Positions 1 through 5,489 of a stretch of 7,939 nt of DNA are shown here, one piece after another (within the stretch, counting starts at the first letter, position 1; every line of letters starts with the position of its first letter). Origin of the DNA: an uncultured delta proteobacterium (GTDB lineage: Bacteria; Desulfobacterota; Syntrophorhabdia; Syntrophorhabdales; Syntrophorhabdaceae); NCBI GenBank assembly GCA_903872255.1, contig CAIQJW010000269.1, positions 1-7,939 on the forward strand, given 5' to 3'. A model generated the notes under the pieces. It had not been told where the DNA came from. It saw only the letters and a program-made list of their open reading frames with translations, and searched no databases. The position numbers and the translations under genes are program-made.

Positions 1-67
1 CGGAAAACAACTTTGGAGTAAATAGATATGAACCTTGAGGAGTAAGGAGGAAAGATAAGGATCGACG

Positions 68-101
68 AAAAAAAGGGGGAGGCTTTTGCCCTCCCCCTTT
101 T
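68..101 (-). terminator. Rho-independent terminator of the thiolase-crt-etfBA operon
   Basis: Arms at 71-82 and 90-101 are exact reverse complements (12 bp, AAAAGGGGGAGG against CCTCCCCCTTTT) with a 7-nt loop at 83-89. Read on the minus strand, the hairpin starts 4 nt beyond the etfA stop codon and its 3' arm runs into a continuous run of seven T (complement of 68-74). That is a textbook intrinsic terminator closing the four-gene operon. In the plus direction the 3' arm ends in TTTT and then GG, so it could also act weakly on a convergent transcript entering from the left, but nothing in the window shows such a gene. Confidence 0.93.
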
Positions 102-105
102 GGAG

Positions 106-1089
106 TTACTTGTTCAGTTTGGTCTTGAATTTCTCGATTATCTTGGGAACGATTTCTTTGTAATCGCCAACGATGCCAAATGATGCTGCCTTGAAGATCG
201 GGGCATCTGCATCTTTATTGATTGCGACGATACAATCGGATGTTCTCATACCGGCGAGGTGCTGGATGGCGCCGGAGATACCGCATGCGATGTAAATTTT
301 CGGTTTTACGGTTTTACCGGTCTGGCCCACCTGATGCTCGTAGGGGATCCATTCGGAGTCAACTGCCGCACGGGATGCGCCGACTGCGCCGCCCAGGATA
401 TCGGCAAGTTCCTGAAGCATTGCAAAGCCTGCTTCGTTTCCGAGTCCGCGGCCGCCGGACACGATAATGTCGGCTTCCACGAGGTTAACGGCTGTTGCTG
501 ACTTAATGAACTCAACAACTTTCGTTGCGAGATCAGCTTCCGCGACTGCAACGGATTCCTTCACGACCTCGGCACTCCCTGCGCCTTTTTCCGGCATTGC
601 GAATGCTTTCGGCCGGACTGTTGCTATCTGAGGCGCTGCCTTCTCGTTGACAACCGCTACTGAATAGTTGCCGCCGAATGCTGCGCGCGTCATTTTCACC
701 TTGCCGCCGTCTATTGCAAGGTCGATCGTGTCGGTGCAGAGACCGAAACCGAGCTGGGCTGCCGCTGCTGCTGCAACGTCGTTACCCATGCTGGTCGCCC
801 TGAAAAGGGCTATTTCCGGTTTGTATTTATCAAGCAGGGCTGCCGCTGCTTTTGCATATGCTTCGCCCCTGAAATCCTTGAATACGTCGCCTTCGACTGC
901 GTAGACTTTGCTTGCTCCATATGCTCCGGCTTCCTTCGCGAGGTCATCCACTTTGTCGCCGATCACAAATGCGCAGACATTGGAACCAAAACCATCGGCC
1001 AGCTGCTTGCCGATACCGAGAAGCTCAAAAGACATAGGCGAAATCTTGCCTTCTTTCTGTTCTATATATACCCATACATCATTAGCCAT
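106..1089 (-). CDS. etfA: Electron transfer flavoprotein, alpha subunit
   Basis: EtfA carries the FAD of the soluble EtfAB heterodimer, which takes electrons from acyl-CoA dehydrogenases and passes them to a quinone- or membrane-linked oxidoreductase. The 327-residue length is normal. The N-terminal domain (about 1-190) is the ETF fold shared with the beta subunit. The C-terminal FAD domain is well conserved: SGGRG at 211-215, GASRAAVDSEW at 237-247, QVGQTGK at 253-259, and the EtfA signature GISGAIQHLAGM at 270-281 followed by AINKD near 289-293. R240, T257 and H277 match the flavin-contacting Arg, Thr and His of characterised ETFs. There is no N-terminal ferredoxin domain of the kind some clostridial EtfA proteins carry. 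The ATG start is set by GGAGGAGGG 8 nt upstream. It is the last gene of the operon, 20 nt after etfB and just before a strong terminator. Confidence 0.97.
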   Translation of the reverse strand: MANDVWVYIEQKEGKISPMSFELLGIGKQLADGFGSNVCAFVIGDKVDDLAKEAGAYGASKVYAVEGDVFKDFRGEAYAKAAAALLDKYKPEIALFRATSMGNDVAAAAAAQLGFGLCTDTIDLAIDGGKVKMTRAAFGGNYSVAVVNEKAAPQIATVRPKAFAMPEKGAGSAEVVKESVAVAEADLATKVVEFIKSATAVNLVEADIIVSGGRGLGNEAGFAMLQELADILGGAVGASRAAVDSEWIPYEHQVGQTGKTVKPKIYIACGISGAIQHLAGMRTSDCIVAINKDADAPIFKAASFGIVGDYKEIVPKIIEKFKTKLNK

Positions 1090-1097
1090 TGTATTTT

Positions 1098-1106
1098 CCC
1101 TCCTCC
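1098..1106 (-). promoter_or_regulatory. Strong ribosome binding site of etfA
   Basis: The minus strand reads GGAGGAGGG 8 nt before the etfA ATG, inside the 20-nt gap after etfB. It is near consensus and supports independent, efficient initiation of etfA instead of dependence on coupling from etfB. It also fixes the ATG at 1087-1089 as the start. Confidence 0.85.
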
Positions 1107-1109
1107 AAG

Positions 1110-1907
1110 TTATTTTATAACTTTCAAGTCAATGAGCTTGTCGGTGATCGTGTTGGCAATTTCTTCGATCTCGCCTTTGAGAATCTCACCTGCGCCGCGT
1201 GGAGGCGGTACAGCGATCTCGACCACTTTCGTGCTGGCCCCTGCTGCTCCTACTTTGCCAGCGTCAACACCCAGATCGCCTGCAGTCCACTGGGGAATGT
1301 CGATCTTGGATGCTTTTCTGATACCCATGAGGTTCGGGAGCCGCGGTTCATTGATACCCTTGATAACGGATACAACGGCGGGCAATTTTGCTTCGATAAC
1401 TTCGATGCCGCCCTCAATAGCTCTTTCAACGACTATCTTCTTGGCGCCTGCGTCGATCGAACGGACTTTGGAAACATATGTAAGCGGGCTGAATCCGAGG
1501 ATTGCGGCAAGTTCCTGGCCGACAACACCGGTGCTGCCATCGGTTGACTGTTTGCCGGTGAAAACTACATCCACATCGCCTGCTTTTTTAATTGCGGCAG
1601 CAAGGACGAGTGCCGTGGCATATGTGTCAGAGCCGGCAAACGCGTCGTCGCAGCAAAGTGCAACTTCGTCAACTGTCAATGCGAGGGCATTGCGCAGTAC
1701 GTCTTTTGCACCATCGGGGCCCATGGAGATGGCCACGATCTCACCATCGTAGTTCTCTTTGGTGAGAAGTGCTTCTTCAAGAGCAAATTCGTCAAAAGGA
1801 TTCGTTATCGAGTCCATGCCGTCCCTGCTCAGGGTCCCTTTTGGGATGTCCCATTTGATCTCTGCTTCGGTATCAGGAACCTGTTTCAAACAAACCGCTA
1901 TCTTCAC
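1110..1907 (-). CDS. etfB: Electron transfer flavoprotein, beta subunit
   Basis: EtfB is the partner of EtfA. It binds the second nucleotide (AMP in classical ETFs, FAD in bifurcating ones) and contacts the acyl-CoA dehydrogenase through its recognition loop. Length, 265 residues, is typical. Visible motifs are the N-terminal KQVPDT (8-13), NPFDEFALEEAL (36-47), AGSDTYATA (91-99), the nucleotide-site segment GKQSTDGSTGVVGQ (118-131) and the EtfB signature region LPAVVSVIKGINEPRLPNL (175-193), leading into the loop MGIRKASK (194-201). The start is GTG at 1905-1907, chosen because AAGGAGG lies 5 nt upstream and translation from there begins with the conserved MKIAVCLKQVPDT. The 118-131 segment matches neither the DGDTAQVGP motif of bifurcating EtfB nor the human-type DDDCNQTGQ, so its electron-transfer type cannot be read safely. 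It lies 20 nt after crt and 20 nt before etfA. Confidence 0.97.
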   Translation of the reverse strand: MKIAVCLKQVPDTEAEIKWDIPKGTLSRDGMDSITNPFDEFALEEALLTKENYDGEIVAISMGPDGAKDVLRNALALTVDEVALCCDDAFAGSDTYATALVLAAAIKKAGDVDVVFTGKQSTDGSTGVVGQELAAILGFSPLTYVSKVRSIDAGAKKIVVERAIEGGIEVIEAKLPAVVSVIKGINEPRLPNLMGIRKASKIDIPQWTAGDLGVDAGKVGAAGASTKVVEIAVPPPRGAGEILKGEIEEIANTITDKLIDLKVIK

Positions 1908-1912
1908 AGTGT

Positions 1913-1919
1913 CCTCCTT
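1913..1919 (-). promoter_or_regulatory. Ribosome binding site that fixes the GTG start of etfB
   Basis: The minus strand reads AAGGAGG, a full consensus Shine-Dalgarno, 5 nt before GTG at 1905-1907. No ATG is available at this position, and the product from the GTG begins exactly where EtfB proteins normally begin. Confidence 0.88.
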
Positions 1920-1927
1920 ATTATGTT

Positions 1928-2707
1928 TTATTCACCCGTAAAGGTGGCTTTCCTTTTTTCTACGAATGCTGTCATGCCTTCTTTCTGGTCCTTCGTGGCA
2001 AAACAAAGACCGAAATCCTTCGCCTCAAGCGCCAACCCTTCCTTGTTATCCAGGGACAGGCTCTTGTTAACGCACTGCTTGGCCAATCGAACAGCGAAAG
2101 GGCCGTTTGCGGCTATTTTTGTTGCAAGGGCCATGACTTCGGCCATCAATTGATCATCGGGAACCACTTTATTCAGGAGGCCCATTTCATACGCCTCGGC
2201 GGCACCGATCGTCTTGCCTGAAAAGATCAGTTCCTTTGCCTTTGCCAGGCCCGCAAGTTTTGCCGTGCGCTGAGTTCCGCCAAAACCCGGATGAATTCCG
2301 AGTGTTGTTTCAGGAAATCCTACTTTCGCCCTGTCCGATGCGTAAATAATATCACATGCAAGGGCAACCTCGAAACCGCCGCCCAGAGCAAAGCCGTTCA
2401 CTGCGGCGATCACGGGCTTTTCCATATTTTCTAACGTGGCGAATGCCTCATGTCCCCGTGCGGAAAATGCCATGCCTTCGAGGGCCGTCAGGTCTTTCAT
2501 CTCGAGGATATCTGCCCCCGCGACGAACGCCTTCCCCTCGCCTGTAACAATAACAACCTTGATCGTTTTATCCGCATTCAAGGCCTCTCCCGCCGCTTTG
2601 AGCTCAATAAGAGTCTCGGAATTGAGAGCATTCATGGCCTTGGGGCGATTGAATTTCAGGAACGCGATGCCATCTTTCTTTTCGACGATAAGGTTTTTAA
2701 ATTCCAT
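1928..2707 (-). CDS. crt: Enoyl-CoA hydratase / 3-hydroxybutyryl-CoA dehydratase (crotonase)
   Basis: A crotonase-superfamily enzyme that interconverts enoyl-CoA (probably crotonyl-CoA) and (S)-3-hydroxyacyl-CoA in the cytoplasm. The 259-residue length is standard. The start resembles clostridial Crt, with NRPKAMNALNSETL at 20-33. Oxyanion-hole segments are AGADI (63-67) and the glycine-rich ALGGG (107-111). Both catalytic glutamates are present with the canonical 20-residue spacing: E113 in GGGFE and E133 in GFPE, equivalent to E144 and E164 of rat mitochondrial hydratase. PGFGGTQR (140-147) and the C-terminal DQKEGMTAFVEKRK (240-253) are also Crt-like. Small departures from the usual Crt are Phe for Cys before E113 and His139 in GIHPGFGG. 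It starts 2 nt after the thiolase stop (TAATAATG), so translation is probably coupled. The exact acyl-chain range is inferred from similarity and context. Confidence 0.94.
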   Translation of the reverse strand: MEFKNLIVEKKDGIAFLKFNRPKAMNALNSETLIELKAAGEALNADKTIKVVIVTGEGKAFVAGADILEMKDLTALEGMAFSARGHEAFATLENMEKPVIAAVNGFALGGGFEVALACDIIYASDRAKVGFPETTLGIHPGFGGTQRTAKLAGLAKAKELIFSGKTIGAAEAYEMGLLNKVVPDDQLMAEVMALATKIAANGPFAVRLAKQCVNKSLSLDNKEGLALEAKDFGLCFATKDQKEGMTAFVEKRKATFTGE

Positions 2708-2709
2708 TA

Positions 2710-3993
2710 TTACGCCTCACATTCGATGATCGCGGCCAGGCCCATGCCGCCGCCGATACACATTGAAGCGAGACCATATCTGAGGCCGAGCCTTCTCATC
2801 TGATAAAGAGCCGTGGTCACAAGCCGTGCGCCCGTGCATCCGATCGGGTGACCGAGAGATATGCCGCCGCCGAACATGTTGCATTTGTCTGTATTTACAC
2901 CGAGTTCCCTGATACATGCGATCGCCTGTGATGAAAATGCCTCATTCAGTTCGATGCAATCGATCTGGTCAATCGTCAGGTTCGCCTTCTTGAGCGCTTT
3001 CTTTATGGCCGGGATGGGACCCAAGCCCATGTATGCCGGGTCGAGACCGCCGTTGGCCCAGGAAATGACCCTGCCCATAGGTTTCAGCCCGAGTTCATTT
3101 GCTTTGTCGCGTGACATCATAACGACTGCTGATGCGGCATCATTAAGACCCGATGCGTTACCGGCAGTAACGGTACCGTCTTTCTTGAACGCCGGTTTAA
3201 GAGCCGACATTTTTTCTATAGTGGTATCCATAGGTCTTTCGTCGGTATCGAACATCTTCGGTTCGCCTTTCTTCTGCGGGATGGGAACGGGAACGATCTC
3301 ATCTTTGAAGAGTCCGCCCTTGATGGCTGCCATGGCTCTCTGATGGCTCAAAAGGCCGAACTGGTCCTGCTCGAGTCTCGAGATACCGTACTTTGCCGCG
3401 ATATTCTCAGCGGTATTACCCATGTGGTAGTTATAAAAAATTTCCCAGATACCGTCGAGGACCATAAGGTCGACAGCTTTCGTATCGAACATACGGGCAC
3501 CGAATCTTAAGCCCGGAAGTGCGAAGGGGGCAAGGCTCATATTTTCCATGCCGCCGGCAATGACTACTTCATTATCACCAACCTGGATCGACTGGTTAGC
3601 CAGAAGGATCGCACGAAGGCCGGAGGAACATACCTTGTTTATCGTAAAAGCAGCTGTTTCTTTCGGCACGCCGCCGCGGATGCTTGCCTGGCGTCCGGGG
3701 TTCTGGCCCAAGCCGCTCGTAAGGACGTTGCCCATGATAACTTCATCGATCACTACTTCTTTCAGGCCGGGGTCGAAATCATAGTACTTCGCTTCGAGCT
3801 CTGTATCCGTCTTTCCCTCAAAGCAAGCCGGTGCAACATCCTTGTCCTTGCTCTTTGACGGCCGAAGCCCTGCCCTTTTGATCGCTTCCTTGATCGCTAT
3901 ACCGCCCAACTCAACAGCTGGCACATCTTTTAATGACTGGCTGAACTGGCCGATGGCAGTTCTGGCGCACGAAACAATGACTGCTTCTTTCAT
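2710..3993 (-). CDS. Thiolase, acetyl-CoA C-acetyltransferase type, with an extra N-terminal loop
   Basis: A thiolase-superfamily enzyme that cleaves acetoacetyl-CoA or a related 3-ketoacyl-CoA to acetyl-CoA, or runs the reverse Claisen condensation. The catalytic set is complete: nucleophile C122 in NKVCSSG (119-125), H382 in GHPIG (381-385) and acid/base C412 in CIGGG (412-416), with NEAF (350-353) for the oxyanion site. GGMENMS (147-153) and YHMGNTAENIA (189-199) are typical of the AtoB/Thl group. Length is 427 residues against roughly 390-400 for the family. The excess is explained by a charged segment at about 45-79, between the helix ending in KRAGL and the strand VIDEVIMGNVL. The ATG start has AAGGAG 6 nt upstream. 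It is the first gene of the operon, behind the promoter at 4034-4062. Degradative or biosynthetic direction cannot be told from sequence; ETF and crotonase neighbours favour short-chain beta-oxidation or butyrate-type metabolism. Confidence 0.96.
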   Translation of the reverse strand: MKEAVIVSCARTAIGQFSQSLKDVPAVELGGIAIKEAIKRAGLRPSKSKDKDVAPACFEGKTDTELEAKYYDFDPGLKEVVIDEVIMGNVLTSGLGQNPGRQASIRGGVPKETAAFTINKVCSSGLRAILLANQSIQVGDNEVVIAGGMENMSLAPFALPGLRFGARMFDTKAVDLMVLDGIWEIFYNYHMGNTAENIAAKYGISRLEQDQFGLLSHQRAMAAIKGGLFKDEIVPVPIPQKKGEPKMFDTDERPMDTTIEKMSALKPAFKKDGTVTAGNASGLNDAASAVVMMSRDKANELGLKPMGRVISWANGGLDPAYMGLGPIPAIKKALKKANLTIDQIDCIELNEAFSSQAIACIRELGVNTDKCNMFGGGISLGHPIGCTGARLVTTALYQMRRLGLRYGLASMCIGGGMGLAAIIECEA

Positions 3994-3999
3994 ACAGGT

Positions 4000-4005
4000 C
4001 TCCTT
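4000..4005 (-). promoter_or_regulatory. Ribosome binding site of the thiolase gene
   Basis: The minus strand reads AAGGAG 6 nt before the thiolase ATG. With the predicted transcription start near 4026-4027 the leader is only about 33 nt, which leaves no room for a riboswitch or attenuator in this operon's leader. Confidence 0.8.
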
Positions 4006-4014
4006 ATCTTAAGT

Positions 4015-4028
4015 TGAAACAAATTTCA
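4015..4028. repeat. Inverted repeat over the predicted operon start site, possible operator
   Basis: TGAAA (4015-4019) and TTTCA (4024-4028) are exact inverted arms separated by CAAA. The site covers the start point expected for the promoter at 4034-4062, where a repressor would block initiation. Many TetR-family regulators of acyl-CoA metabolism bind short palindromes of this style, but no regulator gene is in the window and a 5-bp arm can arise by chance. Confidence 0.35.
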
Positions 4029-4033
4029 CAATG

Positions 4034-4062
4034 TTTTTATCGCAATTCCCAGTATTTGTCAA
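4034..4062 (-). promoter_or_regulatory. Sigma70-like promoter of the thiolase-crt-etfBA operon
   Basis: On the minus strand a perfect -35 box TTGACA (complement of 4057-4062) is followed, after exactly 17 bp, by TAAAAA (complement of 4034-4039; 4 of 6 matches to TATAAT). A start near 4026-4027 would give a leader of about 33 nt with AAGGAG in the right place. It is the only well-spaced hexamer pair I see upstream of the thiolase. Confidence 0.72.
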
Positions 4063-4245
4063 CGATTTTAATGACTGGCGAGCCATACGCCGCGCCTTTT
4101 AAAGTGACCTTATGGTACCCGAAGTAAGCGGGTTAAAGCGCCTACCATAATAACACATATCCCGAGGAAATGAATTCCCATCTGAAGCCGATCAGCTCGC
4201 CGCATTTTCCACTTTACAGCATCTTTCGTAAAATGCAATGAAATG
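4063..4245. other. Intergenic spacer between divergent promoters, no supported gene
   Basis: This is the middle part of the 326-bp gap between the thiolase (starts at 3993, minus) and the aminotransferase (starts at 4320, plus). Both strands hold only short open frames of about 12-32 codons without well-placed ribosome sites, and none resembles a known peptide. The one structured element is the inverted repeat at 4110-4150. I see no tRNA, no IS end, no direct repeat array and no riboswitch that I recognise. Confidence 0.6.
4110..4150. repeat. 8-bp inverted repeat enclosing a second short stem
   Basis: TTATGGTA (4110-4117) and TACCATAA (4143-4150) are exact reverse complements 25 bp apart. 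Directly inside the left arm, CCCG (4118-4121) can pair with CGGG (4129-4132) around the loop AAGTAAG. On the right side ten bases (4133-4142) would bulge out. The left arms are contiguous, giving 12 paired bases in one run. There is no T run on either side, so it is not an intrinsic terminator. It could be a regulator site, an RNA structure or a chance pairing. Confidence 0.45.
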
Positions 4246-4275
4246 TTGTTTTGATTTTCGGGAATGTGTTAACAT
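4246..4275 (+). promoter_or_regulatory. Candidate promoter of the DegT-family aminotransferase gene
   Basis: TAACAT (4270-4275) matches 4 of 6 positions of TATAAT and is preceded by TG one base away (4267-4268), giving an extended -10 element. A weak -35, TTGTTT (4246-4251), sits 18 bp upstream. The start would fall near 4282, leaving a leader of about 38 nt. The -10 overlaps the perfect 8-bp palindrome TGTTAACA (4267-4274), which could be a regulator site. The weak -35 keeps confidence low. Confidence 0.38.
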
Positions 4276-4303
4276 ACACGGACTCCACATTAAATCATTG
4301 AAA

Positions 4304-4309
4304 AAAGGA
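4304..4309 (+). promoter_or_regulatory. Ribosome binding site of the aminotransferase gene
   Basis: AAAGGA ends 10 nt before the ATG at 4320-4322. A closer AAGG at 4313-4316 leaves only 3 nt and is unlikely to be the functional site. Starting at this ATG gives the N-terminus MNIPPINLKAQF, which matches the usual first strand of the family. Confidence 0.6.
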
Positions 4310-4319
4310 TGCAAGGTTT

Positions 4320-5456
4320 ATGAATATCCCTCCTATCAACCTGAAGGCTCAGTTCAAAGGCGTCAAGAACGATATAATGAAAGGCATCCGGGAGATACTG
4401 GATGACCAGAAATTGATCCTGGGGCAGTACTGCCTTAAACTTGAGGAACAGGTAGCCGGTATGACGGGTATTCCCCATGCCGTCTCATGTGCTAACGGTA
4501 CGGATGCCCTGATACTGTCTCTCATGGCGCTCGGCATCGGCCATGGAGACGAGGTTATCACGACGCCGTACACTTTCTTTTCCAGCGCCAGTTCCATTGC
4601 GCTCGTGGGCGCGCGCCCCGTTTTCGTCGATATCCAGGAATGCGACATGAATATCGACCCGGGGTTGATCGAAAAGGCAATAACTCCCAACACAAAGGCG
4701 ATCGCAGTTGTTCATCTTTTTGGAAAGATATGCGACATGAAAACCATAACCGCGATCGGCCAGAAGCATAATATCCCGATCGTTGAAGATATGGCGCAGG
4801 CGCTCGGCGCCCGAAGGGGAAATGTAAGTGCCGGTAATTTTGGAGATATCGCAGCGACGAGCTTCTACCCGACGAAAAACCTGGGCGGCATCGGCGAGGG
4901 CGGAATGGTTCTAACAAAACGGGATGACCTTGGCGAAAAAGTACGGAAACTGCGTGTACACGGGATGGGAGAAAAACCCTATATTCATGAAATGATAGGT
5001 TTTAACAGCCGCCTCGATGAGATCAAGGCAATGGCCCTTTCGGTGAAATTTTCCAAGCTTGCCTTATGGAACAAGACCCGGCTCGAAACAGCCGGCTATT
5101 ACAATATGCACCTGCGTGATGTCGCCGTCACGCTCCCTATCATCGAGGACGAGACGTCGCATATCTTCCATCACTACGTGCTCCGCACGGATAAACGTGA
5201 CGCATTGCAGGCACACCTCAAAGAGAACGGGATCATGACAGGGATATACTACCCGGTACCCTTGCATCTTCAGCCATGTTTCTCTTATCTGGGCTACGCT
5301 GAAGGTTCATTTCCCATGGCTGAAAAAGCGGCAAAGACAAGCCTCGCAATGCCCGTCTTCCCTGAATTGAAGAAAACTGAAAAAGACTATATTATCAAGA
5401 TGATACGTTCATTCTGTGAGTTACAGGTTGAAGAACAGCCCGTAACACAGGAATAG
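4320..5456 (+). CDS. DegT/DnrJ/EryC1-family PLP-dependent sugar aminotransferase
   Basis: A fold-type I PLP enzyme of the family that transaminates nucleotide-linked keto-sugars, making amino sugars for O-antigen, capsule, glycoprotein or lipid decoration. Length, 378 residues, is normal. PLP-site features are NGTDAL (59-64) binding the phosphate, TTPYTFFSSA (81-90), VEDMAQALGA (155-164) with D157 expected to bind the pyridine nitrogen and Q160 to stack nearby, and SFYPTKNLGGIGEGG (181-195) with K186 as the Schiff-base lysine. RVHGM (212-216) and GFNSRLDEIKA (227-237) are the conserved later motifs, and YYPVPLHLQPCF (310-321) is the usual C-terminal stretch. This style fits the Per/WlbC/QdtB-like group, but the exact substrate cannot be read. 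No sugar epimerase, dehydratase or transferase gene is adjacent. It converges on the M16 peptidase gene with 9 nt between stop codons. Confidence 0.95.
   Translation: MNIPPINLKAQFKGVKNDIMKGIREILDDQKLILGQYCLKLEEQVAGMTGIPHAVSCANGTDALILSLMALGIGHGDEVITTPYTFFSSASSIALVGARPVFVDIQECDMNIDPGLIEKAITPNTKAIAVVHLFGKICDMKTITAIGQKHNIPIVEDMAQALGARRGNVSAGNFGDIAATSFYPTKNLGGIGEGGMVLTKRDDLGEKVRKLRVHGMGEKPYIHEMIGFNSRLDEIKAMALSVKFSKLALWNKTRLETAGYYNMHLRDVAVTLPIIEDETSHIFHHYVLRTDKRDALQAHLKENGIMTGIYYPVPLHLQPCFSYLGYAEGSFPMAEKAAKTSLAMPVFPELKKTEKDYIIKMIRSFCELQVEEQPVTQE
5414..5450 (-). other. Interrupted 9-bp hairpin at the 3' end of the aminotransferase gene
   Basis: CTGT (5414-5417) plus GTTAC (5420-5424) can pair with GTAAC plus ACAG (5442-5450), leaving a 2-nt bulge (5418-5419) and a 17-nt loop. 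It lies just past the stop codon of the minus-strand peptidase gene, where that gene's transcript should end. No T run follows on the minus strand, so a simple intrinsic terminator is not supported; it may only stabilise the 3' end. Confidence 0.22.
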
Positions 5457-5489
5457 CTAAGTATTCTATTTCCCAGTTCCCTGTTTTTT
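5447..5489 (+). terminator. Weak candidate terminator for the aminotransferase gene, inside the convergent gene's 3' end
   Basis: The contiguous left arm ACAGG + AATAG (5447-5456, including the stop codon) can pair with CTATT (5466-5470) and, beyond a 9-nt bulge, with CCTGT (5480-5484). A run of six T follows at 5484-5489. The order of stem and T run is right for the plus strand, but the interrupted stem and A/T-rich inner part make it weak. There is no better terminator between the two convergent genes. Confidence 0.3.

Noticed and set aside
1..67. Purine-rich stretch with AGGAGG at about 46-51 on the plus strand
   Set aside because: No start codon follows at a usable distance before the terminator hairpin, and all three plus frames stop by position 38. 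It could be the tail of a convergent gene, but nothing identifies one.
1089..1752. Long open frames on the plus strand opposite etfB (152 and 206 codons)
   Set aside because: They are fully antisense to a gene with clear family motifs, have no ribosome site, and their translations resemble no protein; they follow from the codon bias of etfB.
4031..4102. 23-codon frame on the plus strand starting ATG at 4031
   Set aside because: No ribosome site upstream, overlaps the operon promoter, and the peptide has no recognisable character.
4084..4150. Possible tRNA or tRNA-like remnant suggested by short GC stems
   Set aside because: No acceptor stem, anticodon arm or GGTTCGA-type T-loop could be laid out on either strand.
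4170..4241. 23-codon plus-strand frame preceded by GAGGAA, a possible leader peptide
   Set aside because: The GAGG is only 2 nt from the ATG, too close to work well, and the frame lies upstream of the candidate aminotransferase promoter, so it would need its own promoter.
4191..4289. 32-codon minus-strand frame beginning MWSPCM
   Set aside because: No Shine-Dalgarno site before its ATG and no similarity that I recognise; consistent with a chance frame in intergenic DNA.
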